Assembly: GCA_905331475.1 (NCBI GenBank)
Contig: CAJNYU010002681.1
Coordinates: forward strand, 249,633-313,632
DNA length: 64,000 bases
Direction: 5' to 3'
DNA from: Rotaria socialis
Taxonomy: Eukaryota; Rotifera; Eurotatoria; Philodinida; Philodinidae
In this document: piece by piece, positions 63,233 through 64,000 of the stretch
Numbering within the stretch: position 1 is the stretch's first letter
Layout of the letters: each line of letters starts with the position of its first letter
Notes under the pieces: generated by a model
Databases searched by the model: none
What the model was told of the DNA's origin: nothing
What the model saw: the letters and a program-made list of their open reading frames with translations, nothing else
Made by a program: the position numbers and the translations under genes

Positions 63233-64000
63233 TTTTCAATTAAATAAGCGTTCATAGTGAAAGTAGATAATTTGTGGTAGAATGAACGTTCTCGAACAAT
63301 GAATTTGTATTCAACGAGAAATAAGAGGTAGTCTGACGATAAATAAAAAGAACAGTGAAAATATCAATCATAGTATATTGACAAAGCAAGATAAATCATC
63401 CAAATCATCAAACAGTGAAAGCATTAATGCACTTGACCCACACATCATCTGTTCAACAATTTTGTTTTCCTGTTCTTGTATGTATAGATGAACAATGACA
63501 ACGTGATTAAAGCGATCATTTATAATTAACTAATTGTCAGATTCATCGAAAGATGCTTCATTTCGTACTTCCCTTAAACAGTAGAATTATTTCAAACGTG
63601 ATGAAAACTATCACTTTTCAGAGTTGTTTTTGGATTAGTTCTGTTCTGTTACATCGAAAAATATATGCGCAAAGATGGTGAATATGTCCGATGGAGTTTA
63701 ATGAAAGGTTCCATACGTAAGCTGTGTCGTATTTATCTGAATATGTTTTCTTTCGTCGCTAAATCTGTAATATTAATCTTTCTTGTAAGCGCGATTATTT
63801 CTGAAAGGTGTGAGTGTAGATGTGGGTGAAGCAGAGAGTATAAGGTCGCCCACGTCCACACTCTGAAGTTTTATACTTGTTGTGGGACAACAAGCGAATT
63901 AGTAATAAGACTCATTGTTTATTTCCTTCTTCTTTATGGTTATATTGAAGAAAAATTTAAAAGAGATTTATTTTGCATTCCTCTCGAAATTCGAATGTTT
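63233..64000. other. Window end, with a hairpin
   Basis: AT-rich. An imperfect inverted repeat, GAGTGTAGATGTGGGTG (63812-63828) with CGCCCACGTCCACACTC (63847-63863), forms a 17-base stem with few mismatches and an 18-base loop. No gene recognised. Confidence 0.5.

Noticed and set aside
1-64000. tRNA genes and CRISPR arrays
   Set aside because: I looked for T-loop-like GGTTCGA(A/N)TCC with paired arms and for regularly spaced direct repeats; found none that hold up by eye.

Overview
The window is AT-rich animal nuclear DNA. The genes are split by many short introns (mostly about 45-70 bases, GT...AG), and their products are typical metazoan proteins: an SLC4 bicarbonate transporter, FAM114A, TTLL11, WDR45B/WIPI3, mitochondrial L21, prosaposin and a TAP-like ABC transporter. 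Compact introns, degraded GIY-YIG (Penelope-like) and FG-GAP relics, and divergent animal gene sequences fit a bdelloid rotifer best. That assignment is inference; no species marker was read directly.

Layout. 0-4.5 kb: 3' part of a TAP/ABCB9-like half ABC transporter (+), with a poly-G run and small gap in one intron. 4.5-13.2 kb: gene-poor, with one decayed FG-GAP repeat fragment. 13.2-20 kb: a 22-exon SLC4 Na+/HCO3- cotransporter (+). 21.7-24.4 kb: mitochondrial ribosomal protein L21 and WDR45B/WIPI3, tandem on the minus strand. 25.9 kb: a GC-rich palindromic element. 26.7-29.4 kb: FAM114A-like gene (+). 31.3-33.3 kb: a Ly6/uPAR-type GPI-anchored protein and an unrecognised basic protein (+). 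34.1-36.7 kb: three 5S rRNA genes (-) around a CorA-like transporter (+). 38.7-44.6 kb: TTLL11-type tubulin polyglutamylase (-). 47.6-49.5 kb: an intact Pmp3 membrane peptide gene (-) and a broken inverted copy (+). 49.7-52.5 kb: a second 5S trio (-), partly a duplicate of the first. 53.2-61.5 kb: a giant prosaposin-like gene (-), 35 exons and about 2025 residues, with about 18 saposin-B units and three saposin-A motifs. 62.6-63.9 kb: a second GC-rich element with inverted termini, a short ORF and a hairpin.

Exon models were built by hand from splice signals, reading-frame continuity and remembered family consensus. Every complete multi-exon model closes in frame. Transport (ABC, SLC4, CorA), endolysosomal and autophagy functions (prosaposin, WIPI3, TAP-like) and cilium or microtubule modification (TTLL11) are represented. 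There is no operon-like logic; neighbours look independent. The most notable items are the giant saposin gene, the duplicated 5S clusters with paralogous spacers, and two GC-rich elements that share CCCAGGT...ACCTGGG ends.
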